NCBI GenBank assembly: GCA_913065125.1
Contig: CAJYAG010000004.1
Coordinates: 98,501 to 162,500 of the forward strand
Length of the DNA stretch: 64,000 bases
Direction of reading: 5' to 3'
From: an uncultured Flavobacteriaceae bacterium
GTDB lineage: Bacteria > Bacteroidota > Bacteroidia > Flavobacteriales > Flavobacteriaceae
Shown here one piece after another: positions 26,257-34,479 of this stretch; the stretch's first letter is position 1; every line of letters starts with the position of its first letter. The position numbers were made by a program, and so were the translations under genes. The notes under the pieces are model-generated. The model ran no database searches. It had not been told where the DNA came from and saw nothing but the letters and a program-made list of their open reading frames with translations.

Positions 26257-28782
26257 ATGAAACTTACCAAACCTGTTTTTTTACTATTTTTTTCTTTAAT
26301 CATAAGTAGCGCAGCTCAAGCGCAAGATTATTTTTTTAAAGATAAAGCGCCTTTTAATAAAGTCATTCCAACTCCTGAAGAATTTCTGGGTTATCCAATC
26401 GGAGAACAACACACTCGACACGATCAAATCGTTGCGTATTTTTATAAACTCGCAGAAGTATCAGACAGAGCTACCATAGAAGTGTACGGAAAAACACACG
26501 AAAACAGAAAGTTGGTGATGCTCACCATTTCAACTAAAAGTAATTTATCAAACTTAGCATCCATAAAACAACAACATTTACAATTTGTAAATCCGAGTTT
26601 GAGTCCAAAAAACTACGATGAAGTTCCTGTTTTTATTCAATTAGGATACAATGTTCACGGAAATGAACCATCGAGTTCTGAAGCAGCATTATTAACGGCT
26701 TATACGTTGGTTGCATCAAACAATGCTGAAGTAACAAATTACTTAAATAAATCTGTCATTTTTATTGATCCAACGATCAATCCAGACGGAAGAGACCGAC
26801 ATACACAATGGGCAAATCAATTCAAAGCAAAACAATTAGTTTCTGACAATACAGATGCAGAACACAACGAAGCTTGGCCAAGAGGAAGAACAAATCATTA
26901 TTGGTTTGATTTAAACAGAGATTGGTTATTGGGAGTTCATCCAGAAAGTCAAGGGAAATTAAAATGGATGCACAGTTGGTATCCAAATGTGGTGACAGAT
27001 TTTCATGAAATGGGAACCAATAGCAATCACTTTTTTGAGCCAATGAAACCAATTGGTTCTTTAGATCCTATTATGCCAAAAGAAAATTACGAAGATTTAA
27101 ATAATTTATTTGCGCCGTATTTTTCATCTGCGTTGGATAAAATAGGTTCTTTTTATTATACCAAAGAATCGTTTGACGGAACCTATCCTGGTTATGGTTC
27201 TTCGTATCCAGATTTACAAGGTGGTTTGGCATTGTTGTTTGAACAAGCAAGTTCTCGCGGACATGTACAAGATACAGATTATGGGAAAATTACTTTTGCG
27301 TTTACAATCAGAAACCAATACACTTCTGGTTTTGCAACCATAAAAGCAGCGGTTGAGAATAAAGCGTTTTTAAGAAAATACCAACAAACATTTTTCAAAT
27401 CTGCAATGACTCAAAAAGCAAAAACGGGTTTTGCAGGATATGAATTTGGAGATGCTTTTGATAAGAACCGTAATAAAGCATTTGTAGAGCAACTATTATC
27501 GCACAAAATTAAAGTATATAAAAAAGGAGAGAAATTTGTGGTTCCGCTAAAGCAACCACAACACAGAATGGTGCAAACCATGTTCGAAACGTATTCTAAA
27601 TATAGCGATAGTGTGTATTATGATGCATCGGCTTGGAGTGTTGCCAATTTCTATAATATGAAATACAAAGGATTGAAATCTGTACGTTTAGGAACAGAAA
27701 TTACATCTGCAGACGGAATTGTAAATAACGCAAAAATCCTAAGAGCAAACTACGCGTATATAATTGATTGGGACGATTATAATACGCCAGCAGCCTTGTA
27801 TTATATGCAATCTAAAGGATTAACAGTTGCTTCGGCATTCAAACCTTTTACGATAAACACATCAGACGGAAATAAAAGTTTTAACTACGGAAGTTTATTA
27901 ATTCCGATTAGTAAACAGAAAAAAACAAGTGCAGAAGTGTATCAAATTGTGTCTGATGCACAAGCCAAATACAATGTTCCAATTTTCGGAACAAATAGTG
28001 GTTATAGCATTAAAGGAATTGATTTAGGCTCAAATAATTTTAGAGCGTTGAGCAAGCCAAAAGTTGCCATGTTGATTGGAGAAGGCGTAAATTCTTTAGA
28101 GGCAGGAGAAGTTTGGCATTTGTTAGATACAAGAGTAGATATGCCAATCACAAAAATTAGAATGAACAGCTTTGGAAGAGCAAATTTGGATAAGTACAAT
28201 ACCTTAGTTATCGTCTCTGGAAGTTATGCTGAATTGGATTCTGTGCAAAGACAAAAACTAAAAACATGGACGTCTAAAGGAAATACCATTGTTACTATTG
28301 CTGGCGGATCTAAATGGTTGATAGACAAAAAAATGGTCAAAGAAAGTTTTACAAAGAAGCCAAAACCGAAATCAAAAGAAATAGTTGAAACGAAAAGATT
28401 ACCGTATGTGGATGCCGGAGAAAATAGAGGTAGAGATAGAATTGGCGGAATTATTTTAGAAGTAGATTTAGATGTTACGCATCCTTTAGGTTTTGGATAT
28501 CGTTCTGCTAAAATGCCAGTGTATAAAAATAATATGGTGTTTTTAGCGCCAAGTAAAAATCAGTATGCAACAATTGCAAAGTATTCTGAAAATCCACATA
28601 TAGATGGATTTATCACCAAAAAGAATATTGATACTTTTATAAAACCATCAGCATCATTAATTGTTAGCCCAATTGGTAGAGGTAGAGCAGTTATGTTTGC
28701 TGATAATCCTAATTTTAGAGGTGCTTGGTACGGAACAAATAAATTGTTTTTAAACGCATTGTTTTTTGGAAATCAATTTTAA
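26257..28782 (+). CDS. Secreted M14 family zinc carboxypeptidase
   Basis: 841 residues with a Sec signal peptide (LLFFSLIISSAAQA). The zinc ligands are His134 and Glu137 (VHGNEP) and the His in VVTDFHEMGTNSNHFF; the catalytic Glu is in LLFEQASSRGH. The C-terminal 450 residues form a second domain resembling a class I amidotransferase-like fold, as in other Bacteroidota M14 proteins of this length. Predicted to act on peptides outside the cytoplasm. First of three genes (36 and 22 bases apart) with an amidohydrolase and an M1 peptidase: a peptide-degradation unit. Confidence 0.93.
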   Translation: MKLTKPVFLLFFSLIISSAAQAQDYFFKDKAPFNKVIPTPEEFLGYPIGEQHTRHDQIVAYFYKLAEVSDRATIEVYGKTHENRKLVMLTISTKSNLSNLASIKQQHLQFVNPSLSPKNYDEVPVFIQLGYNVHGNEPSSSEAALLTAYTLVASNNAEVTNYLNKSVIFIDPTINPDGRDRHTQWANQFKAKQLVSDNTDAEHNEAWPRGRTNHYWFDLNRDWLLGVHPESQGKLKWMHSWYPNVVTDFHEMGTNSNHFFEPMKPIGSLDPIMPKENYEDLNNLFAPYFSSALDKIGSFYYTKESFDGTYPGYGSSYPDLQGGLALLFEQASSRGHVQDTDYGKITFAFTIRNQYTSGFATIKAAVENKAFLRKYQQTFFKSAMTQKAKTGFAGYEFGDAFDKNRNKAFVEQLLSHKIKVYKKGEKFVVPLKQPQHRMVQTMFETYSKYSDSVYYDASAWSVANFYNMKYKGLKSVRLGTEITSADGIVNNAKILRANYAYIIDWDDYNTPAALYYMQSKGLTVASAFKPFTINTSDGNKSFNYGSLLIPISKQKKTSAEVYQIVSDAQAKYNVPIFGTNSGYSIKGIDLGSNNFRALSKPKVAMLIGEGVNSLEAGEVWHLLDTRVDMPITKIRMNSFGRANLDKYNTLVIVSGSYAELDSVQRQKLKTWTSKGNTIVTIAGGSKWLIDKKMVKESFTKKPKPKSKEIVETKRLPYVDAGENRGRDRIGGIILEVDLDVTHPLGFGYRSAKMPVYKNNMVFLAPSKNQYATIAKYSENPHIDGFITKKNIDTFIKPSASLIVSPIGRGRAVMFADNPNFRGAWYGTNKLFLNALFFGNQF

Positions 28783-28817
28783 AATCAAAAAAAACTAACC
28801 AACTTAAGTGTATTATC

Positions 28818-30374
28818 ATGACTAAAAAACTAATTCTAATTTTTGCTTTCATTTTTAGCTTGCAAGGATTTTCACAAAAAGAATATTTGGGCGATGGTCC
28901 TTATTCACAGTTAATTATTAGAGGTGTAATGTTGATAAATGGTGACGGTTCTCCTCCTCGTGGACCGATGGATATTGTTGTAGAAGACAACAAAATTGTA
29001 AGCATGCAAATTGTAGGTTATCCAGGAGTAAAAATCAATGAAAGTAGAAGGCCAAAACTAAAACGAGGAGGAAAAGAATTGGATGCAAATGGCATGTATT
29101 TATTACCAGGTTTTATAGACATGCACGGACATATTGGAGGTGCTGCTCAAGGAGCAAGTCCAGAATATGTTTTTAAACTTTGGATGGCTCACGGAATAAC
29201 TTCTGTTAGACAACCAAGTGGACGAAATGCAATCGGATTAAAAAAACAAAGTGCAGCAAATACAATTGTTGCTCCTAGAATTTTTGAATATACAGGTTTT
29301 GGTTCTGGTGCTAAAAAACCAATTACAACTCCAGATGAGGCAATTGCTTGGGTTCGAATGAATGCGAAAAATGGCGCAGACGGAATTAAATTTTTTGGTG
29401 CAGAGCCAGAAATTATGGATGCTGCCATCAAAGAAAATAAAAGATTAGGATTAAAATCTACAGCGCATCATGCACAATTAAGTGTTTCACGTTGGAATGT
29501 ATTGCATTCTGCAAGAGCAGGAATGACGTCAATGGAACATTGGTATGGATTGCCAGAAGCGTTGTTTAATGATAAAACGGTTCAAAATTATCCGGCAGAT
29601 TATAATTATCAAAATGAACAACATCGTTTTGAACAAGCTGGTAAATTGTGGAAACAAGCAGCAAAACCGTATTCTGAACATTGGAATAATGTTATGGATG
29701 AATTGTTGAGTTTAGATTTTACGCTAGATCCAACGTTTAATATTTACGAAGCAAGTAGAGATCTACAACGCGCTCGTAGAGCAGAATGGCACGAAGATTA
29801 TACCTTACCTTCTCTATGGAAATTTTACGAACCAAGTAAAATAAGTCATGGAAGTTATTGGCATTATTGGGGAACAGAACAAGAAGTGCAATGGAAAGAA
29901 AATTATAGACTTTGGATGACCTTTGTTAATGAATATAAAAATAGAGGAGGTCGAGTTACAGTTGGTACAGATTCAGGATTTATATATCAATTGTATGGTT
30001 TTGCGTATGCAAGAGAACTTGAATTATTACGTGAAGCAGGATTTCATCCGTTAGAAATAATTAGAGCTGCTACTTTAAATGGAGCAGAAGCATTGGGTTG
30101 GGAAGATAAAATAGGTTCTGTACAAATAGGGAAGTTAGCAGATTTTGTAATTGTTGAAGAAAATCCGTTGGTAAACTTAAAAGTACTTTACGGAACAGGA
30201 GCAATTAAGTTAACTGAAGACAATGAGGTAGTTCGAGTTGGTGGTGTTAAATACACGATTAAAGACGGAATCATATACGATGCAAAGCGATTATTAGCTG
30301 ATGTTAAGAAAATGGTAGATGTAGAAAAAGCTAAAACCAATTGGAAATTAAAACAGCCAGGAATCAAAAATTAA
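28818..30374 (+). CDS. Secreted amidohydrolase (metal-dependent, imidazolonepropionase-like)
   Basis: 518 residues, signal peptide (LILIFAFIFSLQGFSQ). Metal-dependent TIM-barrel amidohydrolase: His103-x-His105 (IDMHGHIGG), later His residues in STAHHAQ and SMEHW, the metal-binding Asp in VTVGTDSGF and the C-terminal small beta domain (GSVQIGKLADFVIVEENPL). Substrate unknown; exported members of this group often act on dipeptides or cyclic amides. Middle gene of the peptidase operon. Confidence 0.92.
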   Translation: MTKKLILIFAFIFSLQGFSQKEYLGDGPYSQLIIRGVMLINGDGSPPRGPMDIVVEDNKIVSMQIVGYPGVKINESRRPKLKRGGKELDANGMYLLPGFIDMHGHIGGAAQGASPEYVFKLWMAHGITSVRQPSGRNAIGLKKQSAANTIVAPRIFEYTGFGSGAKKPITTPDEAIAWVRMNAKNGADGIKFFGAEPEIMDAAIKENKRLGLKSTAHHAQLSVSRWNVLHSARAGMTSMEHWYGLPEALFNDKTVQNYPADYNYQNEQHRFEQAGKLWKQAAKPYSEHWNNVMDELLSLDFTLDPTFNIYEASRDLQRARRAEWHEDYTLPSLWKFYEPSKISHGSYWHYWGTEQEVQWKENYRLWMTFVNEYKNRGGRVTVGTDSGFIYQLYGFAYARELELLREAGFHPLEIIRAATLNGAEALGWEDKIGSVQIGKLADFVIVEENPLVNLKVLYGTGAIKLTEDNEVVRVGGVKYTIKDGIIYDAKRLLADVKKMVDVEKAKTNWKLKQPGIKN

Positions 30375-30395
30375 GCACATTTCAAACCAAACAAT

Positions 30396-32042
30396 ATGAG
30401 AGCAGTTATAAAAAATAGTTTACTATTACTTTGCTTTGTGTTTTTTACAAATGCAACTCCTGTAAATGATGGCTATCCAAAGAACCCAAATATTGATGTC
30501 ATCAATTACATTTTTAAAATCGAATTGTCTGATACTACAGATGAAATTGTTGTTGACCTTACGGTAGATGTTCGTTTTGTTGGTAAAGATGTTAAAAAAA
30601 TGAGATTGGATTTGATAAACGCATCCAGTAAACTTGGTAACAAAGGAATGATGGTGAGTAGTGTTTCATCTAATGGAAACGCATTAAAATTTACGCATAA
30701 CAATGATGAACTATTTATTCATTTGTCAGAACCTTCTAAGAAAAATCAACGAACAAAAATTCAAATTCAATACAAAGGAATTCCTGCAAATGGTTTAAAG
30801 ATTGCTGATAATATGCACGGAGATCGTGCTTTTTTTAGTGACAATTGGCCAAATCGTGGACGTCATTGGTTGGCAACTGTAGATCATCCTTCAGATAAAG
30901 CAATGTGTGAGTTTATCATAACTGCGCCAGATCATTATCAGATCGTTTCAAATGGGTTGAAAATTGAAGAAACAAATTTAGACGATAATAAACGTCTCAC
31001 GCATTGGAAACAATCTGTACCAATCGCTTCTTGGTTGTATGTATTGGGAGCTGCAGATTTTGCGGTGCAATATGTGGATGAGTTTGATGGAAAATCAATT
31101 CAGACTTGGGTTTTTAAACAAGATAGAGATGCTGGTTTTTATGATTTTGCTATTCCAACAAAAAAAACCTTAGAATTTTATAGCGAATATGTTGGGCCGT
31201 TTTCATACGAGAAATTAGCAAACATTCAATCGAATAGTGTAAGTGGAGGAATGGAAGCAGCATCGGCAATTTTGTATAGCGCCAGTTCTGTAAAAGGAGA
31301 TCGAAATACACGTTGGAGAAATGTTGTGATTCATGAAATTGCACATCAATGGTTTGGGAATGCTGTGACAGAATATGATTGGGATGATATCTGGTTGAGT
31401 GAAGGTTTTGCAACCTATTTTACATTGTTGTTTATTGAGCATGAATACGGACGTGATGAATTTGTGGAGGGATTAAAATCGAGTCAGATAAGAGTAGATG
31501 ATTTTTATCAAAAGAACCCAAAATACACCATTATTCATGACAATTTAAAAGACATGAAAGATGTGACGAGTTCTCAAACGTATCAAAAGGGAAGTTGGAT
31601 TTTACACATGTTGCGTGGAATGATTGGAACGGATACTTTTTGGAAAGGCATAAAAACATATTATAAAGAACACCAAGATTTAAATGCGACTACAGCTGAT
31701 TTTAAACGCGTGATGGAAGAAGTTTCAGGAAGAGATTTAACCGTTTTTTTTGAACAATGGTTGTATAAACCAGGAACTTTAAATTTAAAAGGAAACTGGA
31801 AGTACAATAAAAGAAAAAGTGAAATAACAGTAGCATTAAATCAAGTACAAAAAGATGGAAGCATTTTTGAAATGCCGCTAGAAATTGAAATCGATTTTGG
31901 AAATAACAAAAAACAAGTAGAGGTTATTCAAATCAAAGGAAAGTCAAATAGCTTTCAACTAAAAGTAACTTCTGAGCCAAAAAACATTGTGGTTGATCCC
32001 AATTTGTGGGTGTTAAAAACGGTGGATTTTAAGAAGAAATAA
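30396..32042 (+). CDS. Secreted M1 family aminopeptidase
   Basis: 548 residues, short for M1 proteins because it lacks the C-terminal helical domain. Signal peptide at the N terminus (LLLLCFVFFTNATP). Zinc motif H-E-x-x-H-x18-E at His313, His317, Glu336 (HEIAHQWFGN ... WLSEGFATYF). The substrate-binding GxMEN motif reads GGMEAA, i.e. the Asn is replaced; whether this changes specificity is unclear. Catalytic Tyr is plausible in SSQTYQKGSW. Last gene of the M14/amidohydrolase operon. Confidence 0.94.
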   Translation: MRAVIKNSLLLLCFVFFTNATPVNDGYPKNPNIDVINYIFKIELSDTTDEIVVDLTVDVRFVGKDVKKMRLDLINASSKLGNKGMMVSSVSSNGNALKFTHNNDELFIHLSEPSKKNQRTKIQIQYKGIPANGLKIADNMHGDRAFFSDNWPNRGRHWLATVDHPSDKAMCEFIITAPDHYQIVSNGLKIEETNLDDNKRLTHWKQSVPIASWLYVLGAADFAVQYVDEFDGKSIQTWVFKQDRDAGFYDFAIPTKKTLEFYSEYVGPFSYEKLANIQSNSVSGGMEAASAILYSASSVKGDRNTRWRNVVIHEIAHQWFGNAVTEYDWDDIWLSEGFATYFTLLFIEHEYGRDEFVEGLKSSQIRVDDFYQKNPKYTIIHDNLKDMKDVTSSQTYQKGSWILHMLRGMIGTDTFWKGIKTYYKEHQDLNATTADFKRVMEEVSGRDLTVFFEQWLYKPGTLNLKGNWKYNKRKSEITVALNQVQKDGSIFEMPLEIEIDFGNNKKQVEVIQIKGKSNSFQLKVTSEPKNIVVDPNLWVLKTVDFKKK

Positions 32043-32071
32043 AAAACTAATTAGGTAAAAAAATATTTTTA

Positions 32072-32278
32072 TTAGCAGCAGATCTTGTTCTCTTGTATTG
32101 GAGGGCAAGGAATAGTCCCGTAAGAGCAAAATACACAGCAATCTCCTTCTTTTGGTTTTAGAACTGTTTTACAACTTTCACATTCGTAAAAAAACTGACA
32201 AGCGGTAGTTGGCATATCTTCTACTTTTTTATGCCCGCATTTTGGACAAGTAATTTCTGATTTTAATTGAATTTCCAT
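32072..32278 (-). CDS. GDCCVxC domain protein
   Basis: 68 residues with ten cysteines: TCPKCG near residue 10, CESC, the family motif GDCCVFCSYG (about 44-53) and CPP ... KICC at the end. This small family is usually found beside mercury/heavy-metal transport genes; some members have selenocysteine in the motif, here it is all cysteine. Probably binds or passes on a soft metal ion in the cytoplasm (inference). It starts five bases after the merTP stop. Confidence 0.9.
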   Translation of the reverse strand: MEIQLKSEITCPKCGHKKVEDMPTTACQFFYECESCKTVLKPKEGDCCVFCSYGTIPCPPIQENKICC

Positions 32279-32283
32279 TCCTT

Positions 32284-32877
32284 TTATTTTTTATCTATTA
32301 CTTTATATCCTGTTAAATTTATTACTTTTTCTATCTCTTCTTCATTGGTTTTGGTTTTGTCAAATGCAATGATTGCATTCCCATTTTCGTAGGACGCTTT
32401 TGAGTCTACAATTCCGTTGAGTTTATTTACTTCGTGATGAACATGAACTTCACAACTCGCACAAGTCATTCCACTGATTTTAAATTCCGTTGTTTTAACG
32501 TTCGATTTATCAACTATAATTATTTGCTTTTCTATGTTTGAGTAGAAGATTCCTGAGTAGATTGGGAATGCTAACATTGCAATGGCAAATACCGTTACAA
32601 TTCCTAAGAATTTTTTTGATTGTATGAATTTTGGCTTTTCATCTGTTTCACATTCACAATCAATTTCTTTTAGAGGTTTTAGTTTTTGATACCAAGCAAA
32701 AGCAAGAACTAAAATTGTAAGTCCAATTAAATAAGGTCTAAAAGGTTCTATCCAAGAAAATGTTGAAGCAACTCCACTTGTTCCTACGATTAGAGCTAAA
32801 ATCGGCGTAATACAACATAATGAAGCGGTAATTGCAGCTAATAAACCTGTACCAATTAATTTATTTTTACTTTTCAT
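32284..32877 (-). CDS. merTP: MerTP: mercuric transporter fused to heavy-metal-binding domain
   Basis: 197 residues. N-terminal MerT-like membrane part with the paired cysteines in the first helix (Cys21-Cys22, SLCCITP) and two further helices (about 45-60 and 92-112), then a C-terminal MerP/HMA domain with ISGMTCASCEVHVH (about 134-147). This fused form is the usual one in Bacteroidota; it moves Hg(II) or a similar soft metal into the cell. No merA reductase or merR is in the window, so the true ion may not be mercury. Located between SigZ and the GDCCVxC gene on the same strand. Confidence 0.92.
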   Translation of the reverse strand: MKSKNKLIGTGLLAAITASLCCITPILALIVGTSGVASTFSWIEPFRPYLIGLTILVLAFAWYQKLKPLKEIDCECETDEKPKFIQSKKFLGIVTVFAIAMLAFPIYSGIFYSNIEKQIIIVDKSNVKTTEFKISGMTCASCEVHVHHEVNKLNGIVDSKASYENGNAIIAFDKTKTNEEEIEKVINLTGYKVIDKK

Positions 32878-32925
32878 CTTTTATTGACTTTTGAATATCA
32901 AAACTATATTAAGTTAAGAGTATTA

Positions 32926-33465
32926 TTAATCACAGACTTTACAATCTTCTTTCTCTTGAAGCTCGCCAACGAGCTTTCCATCATCATTTAAAACATAACC
33001 ACAACAATCCATAAAACCTTGTGCAATTAATTTTCGAGCACGCTGAATTTGAGATTTTGTTGTTGGTAAAGATTGTTTTAATTGGTTGGCAACTTCTTGC
33101 TGTTTCAAACCTTTAATGTCTGATAAAAAGATAGGATCACGATATTTTTTTGGTAAACTTTGTAAAATGCCACGCAAACAATCTTTTTCTGTATGCTCGT
33201 CTTCTTCTAAAATTGTTTCAGCTTCAAAATTAGCAATTTCAAAAGTTTGATTGGTAGATTCCCAATAATCTAAAATGGAATTCCGAGCCACCGTAAAACA
33301 CCAAGATTTTAGTTTTTTAATATCTTTTAACGTGTGCAGTTTCGTGTGAATTTTGATAAAGGTATTCTGTAAAATATCATCAGCAATAGCAACATCTTTT
33401 ACTTTGCTAATAATAAATCTTTTTAAATCTTCAGAATAGGTGGTCCAAACTTGTTGTGTAGTCAT
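32926..33465 (-). CDS. sigZ: RNA polymerase sigma factor SigZ (ECF type) with cysteine-rich tail
   Basis: About 179 residues from the ATG at 33465; the ATG at 33483 lies inside a dispersed repeat and is less likely. Region 2 (LKRFIISKVKDVAIADDILQNTFIKIH ... CFTVARNSILDYW) and region 4 (LPKKYRDPIFLSDIKGLKQQEVANQL ... KSQIQRARKLI) are complete. The tail after region 4 has a C-C pair (MDCCGY) and a C-x-x-C pair (EDCKVCD), the SigZ feature, which could bind a metal and make the factor its own sensor (inference). Placed between the Cys-rich peptide and merTP. Confidence 0.92.
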   Translation of the reverse strand: MTTQQVWTTYSEDLKRFIISKVKDVAIADDILQNTFIKIHTKLHTLKDIKKLKSWCFTVARNSILDYWESTNQTFEIANFEAETILEEDEHTEKDCLRGILQSLPKKYRDPIFLSDIKGLKQQEVANQLKQSLPTTKSQIQRARKLIAQGFMDCCGYVLNDDGKLVGELQEKEDCKVCD

Positions 33466-33477
33466 AGAATTTATATG

Positions 33478-33555
33478 TGTCATTGCGAAAGAGGTACGAT
33501 TGAATCAATCTTTCAAATTGATGAGATTGCCACGTCATACTTCCTCGCAATGACA
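33478..33555. mobile_element. 78-bp MITE-like element with 11-bp terminal inverted repeats
   Basis: TGTCATTGCGA at 33478-33488 is matched exactly by its reverse complement TCGCAATGACA at 33545-33555. It is the most complete copy of the dispersed family in this window and lies directly upstream of sigZ, supplying an alternative ATG at 33483. Confidence 0.75.
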
Positions 33556-33565
33556 TTATTTTAAA

Positions 33566-33670
33566 TTAACAATTACAATTGTTACAAGAACAATTTTCGC
33601 AAGTGCAATTAGAACAACTTCCTGTTTTGCAACCTTCACAATTACAAGTACATTCATTTTTATTTTTCAT
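33566..33670 (-). CDS. Cysteine-rich 34-residue metallothionein-like peptide
   Basis: ATG at 33670, TAA at 33568-33566. The product has 34 residues, 11 of them cysteine (MKNKNECTCNCEGC, then C at regular C-x-C and C-x2-C spacings to the end, ending NNCNC), almost no hydrophobic residues and no signal peptide. This is the composition of a metal-chelating peptide. It is the gene next upstream of sigZ in a metal island, and a tandem 11-mer sits just before it. I do not recognise the family; the open frame, start and composition make a real gene likely. Confidence 0.75.
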   Translation of the reverse strand: MKNKNECTCNCEGCKTGSCSNCTCENCSCNNCNC

Positions 33671-33698
33671 GATAGTATGTTTTAAATTCACTTAATAG

Positions 33699-33720
33699 AC
33701 AAAAAAGGTACAAAAAAGAT
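33699..33720. promoter_or_regulatory. Tandem 11-mer upstream of the Cys-rich peptide
   Basis: ACAAAAAAGGT (33699-33709) is followed directly by ACAAAAAAGAT (33710-33720), one helical turn apart and 29-50 bases upstream of the peptide start on the minus strand. Candidate binding site for SigZ polymerase or a metal regulator. Confidence 0.35.
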
Positions 33721-33730
33721 GCATCATTAC

Positions 33731-34066
33731 TTAAAAATATTTTTTTAATTCTTTTCGAACCGGAATTGATTTGATGGGAGAAATATTTGTGCCTCCAGTA
33801 TTACCACGCGGAACCCAAATCAAAGTAAACAGGAGAGAAGCAAGCATTCTAAATACTTGTCCAATCATTTCTTTACCATTGTTGGTTTTTATTCCGAATA
33901 CAAACATCCAATAATGACTAATTGTATGTCGACAAACATGTTTTTGTCCTAAAATGTGTGCATTCTCAAAATGATAAAATGCAACAGCAGGCTCTTTTAA
34001 TTTTAGTGCTTTTTTTCCTAATTGGAGCTGTTTGTAGAATTCGGTTTTTAAAAGTTGTATTGACAT
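33731..34066 (-). CDS. DUF3703 protein
   Basis: 111 residues from the ATG at 34066 (MSIQLLKTEFYKQLQ); the ATG at 34108 would add an unlikely N-terminal stretch. Family pattern: FYHFENAHILGQ, then H...HYWMFVFGIKTNNGKEMIGQVFRM, and near the C terminus WVPRGNTGGTNISP. DUF3703 genes are frequent beside mercury and other heavy-metal genes; the conserved histidines suggest metal binding but no activity is known. First gene of the island on the minus strand. Confidence 0.88.
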   Translation of the reverse strand: MSIQLLKTEFYKQLQLGKKALKLKEPAVAFYHFENAHILGQKHVCRHTISHYWMFVFGIKTNNGKEMIGQVFRMLASLLFTLIWVPRGNTGGTNISPIKSIPVRKELKKYF

Positions 34067-34370
34067 GTTGTTTTTTAAGTAGACTTTTAAAAAATGGATT
34101 AGATGCAAATCTCACAAAAACAAGCCCTCTCTAATACCGTCATAGAATCTGGCAGACGAGTGTCAATCACTTGAAGCGAACATAATGTAAGGGTCAAATT
34201 ATAATTAAAGTTACAATATAAATCGACCTATTTTGTTTTTTGTGTCACCTTGAGCGGAGTCGAAAGGTCATCAATGGAAAAGAAAAGAATAAACAAATCT
34301 CATCTTGATATTGCCAACATACTGTCATTTTTAGAAATTAATTTTTTAAAATCCTTCGTCTACGCTCAGG

Positions 34371-34413
34371 ATAAGCGATTCAGAAAGTTTTTTAATAAAA
34401 AACTTGTTCTCTG
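34371..34413. repeat. Structured repeat unit 1
   Basis: ATAAGCGATTCAG, then AAGTTTTTTA (34386-34395 region) and its reverse complement TAAAAAACTT, then GTTCTCTG. Shares both flanks with unit 2 but has a different, still self-complementary stem. Confidence 0.75.
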
Positions 34414-34419
34414 TAGATA

Positions 34420-34434
34420 CCTGTTTTCACAGGC
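34420..34434. repeat. Small hairpin between structured repeats
   Basis: CCTGT / ACAGG with TTTC loop, between the two units. Confidence 0.5.
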
Positions 34435-34478
34435 ATAAGCGATTCACACAAAATTCTTAATAGAATTTTGGTTCTCTG
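34435..34478. repeat. Structured repeat unit 2
   Basis: ATAAGCGATTCAC, then CAAAATTCT / AGAATTTTG around TAAT, then GTTCTCTG. It ends two bases from the stop codon of the IcmF gene and would be transcribed as its 3' untranslated region. Confidence 0.75.
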
Positions 34479-34479
34479 C

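Larger units (their letters stand above)
34067..34479. repeat. 413-base gap with repeats, no gene
   Basis: Contains a GTGTCACCTTGAGCGGAGTC-type dispersed repeat at 34241-34270 and the two structured units described separately (34371-34478). A 62-codon open frame at 34250-34438 is made of repeat sequence and not supported as a gene. Confidence 0.7.

Noticed and set aside
33466..33483. Six-codon N-terminal extension of SigZ from the ATG at 33483
   Set aside because: That ATG is part of the terminal repeat of the 78-bp element; the ATG at 33465 leads directly into region 2.
34250..34438. 62-residue open frame in the gap before icmF
   Set aside because: It starts in a dispersed repeat and runs through the two structured repeat units; composition not protein-like.
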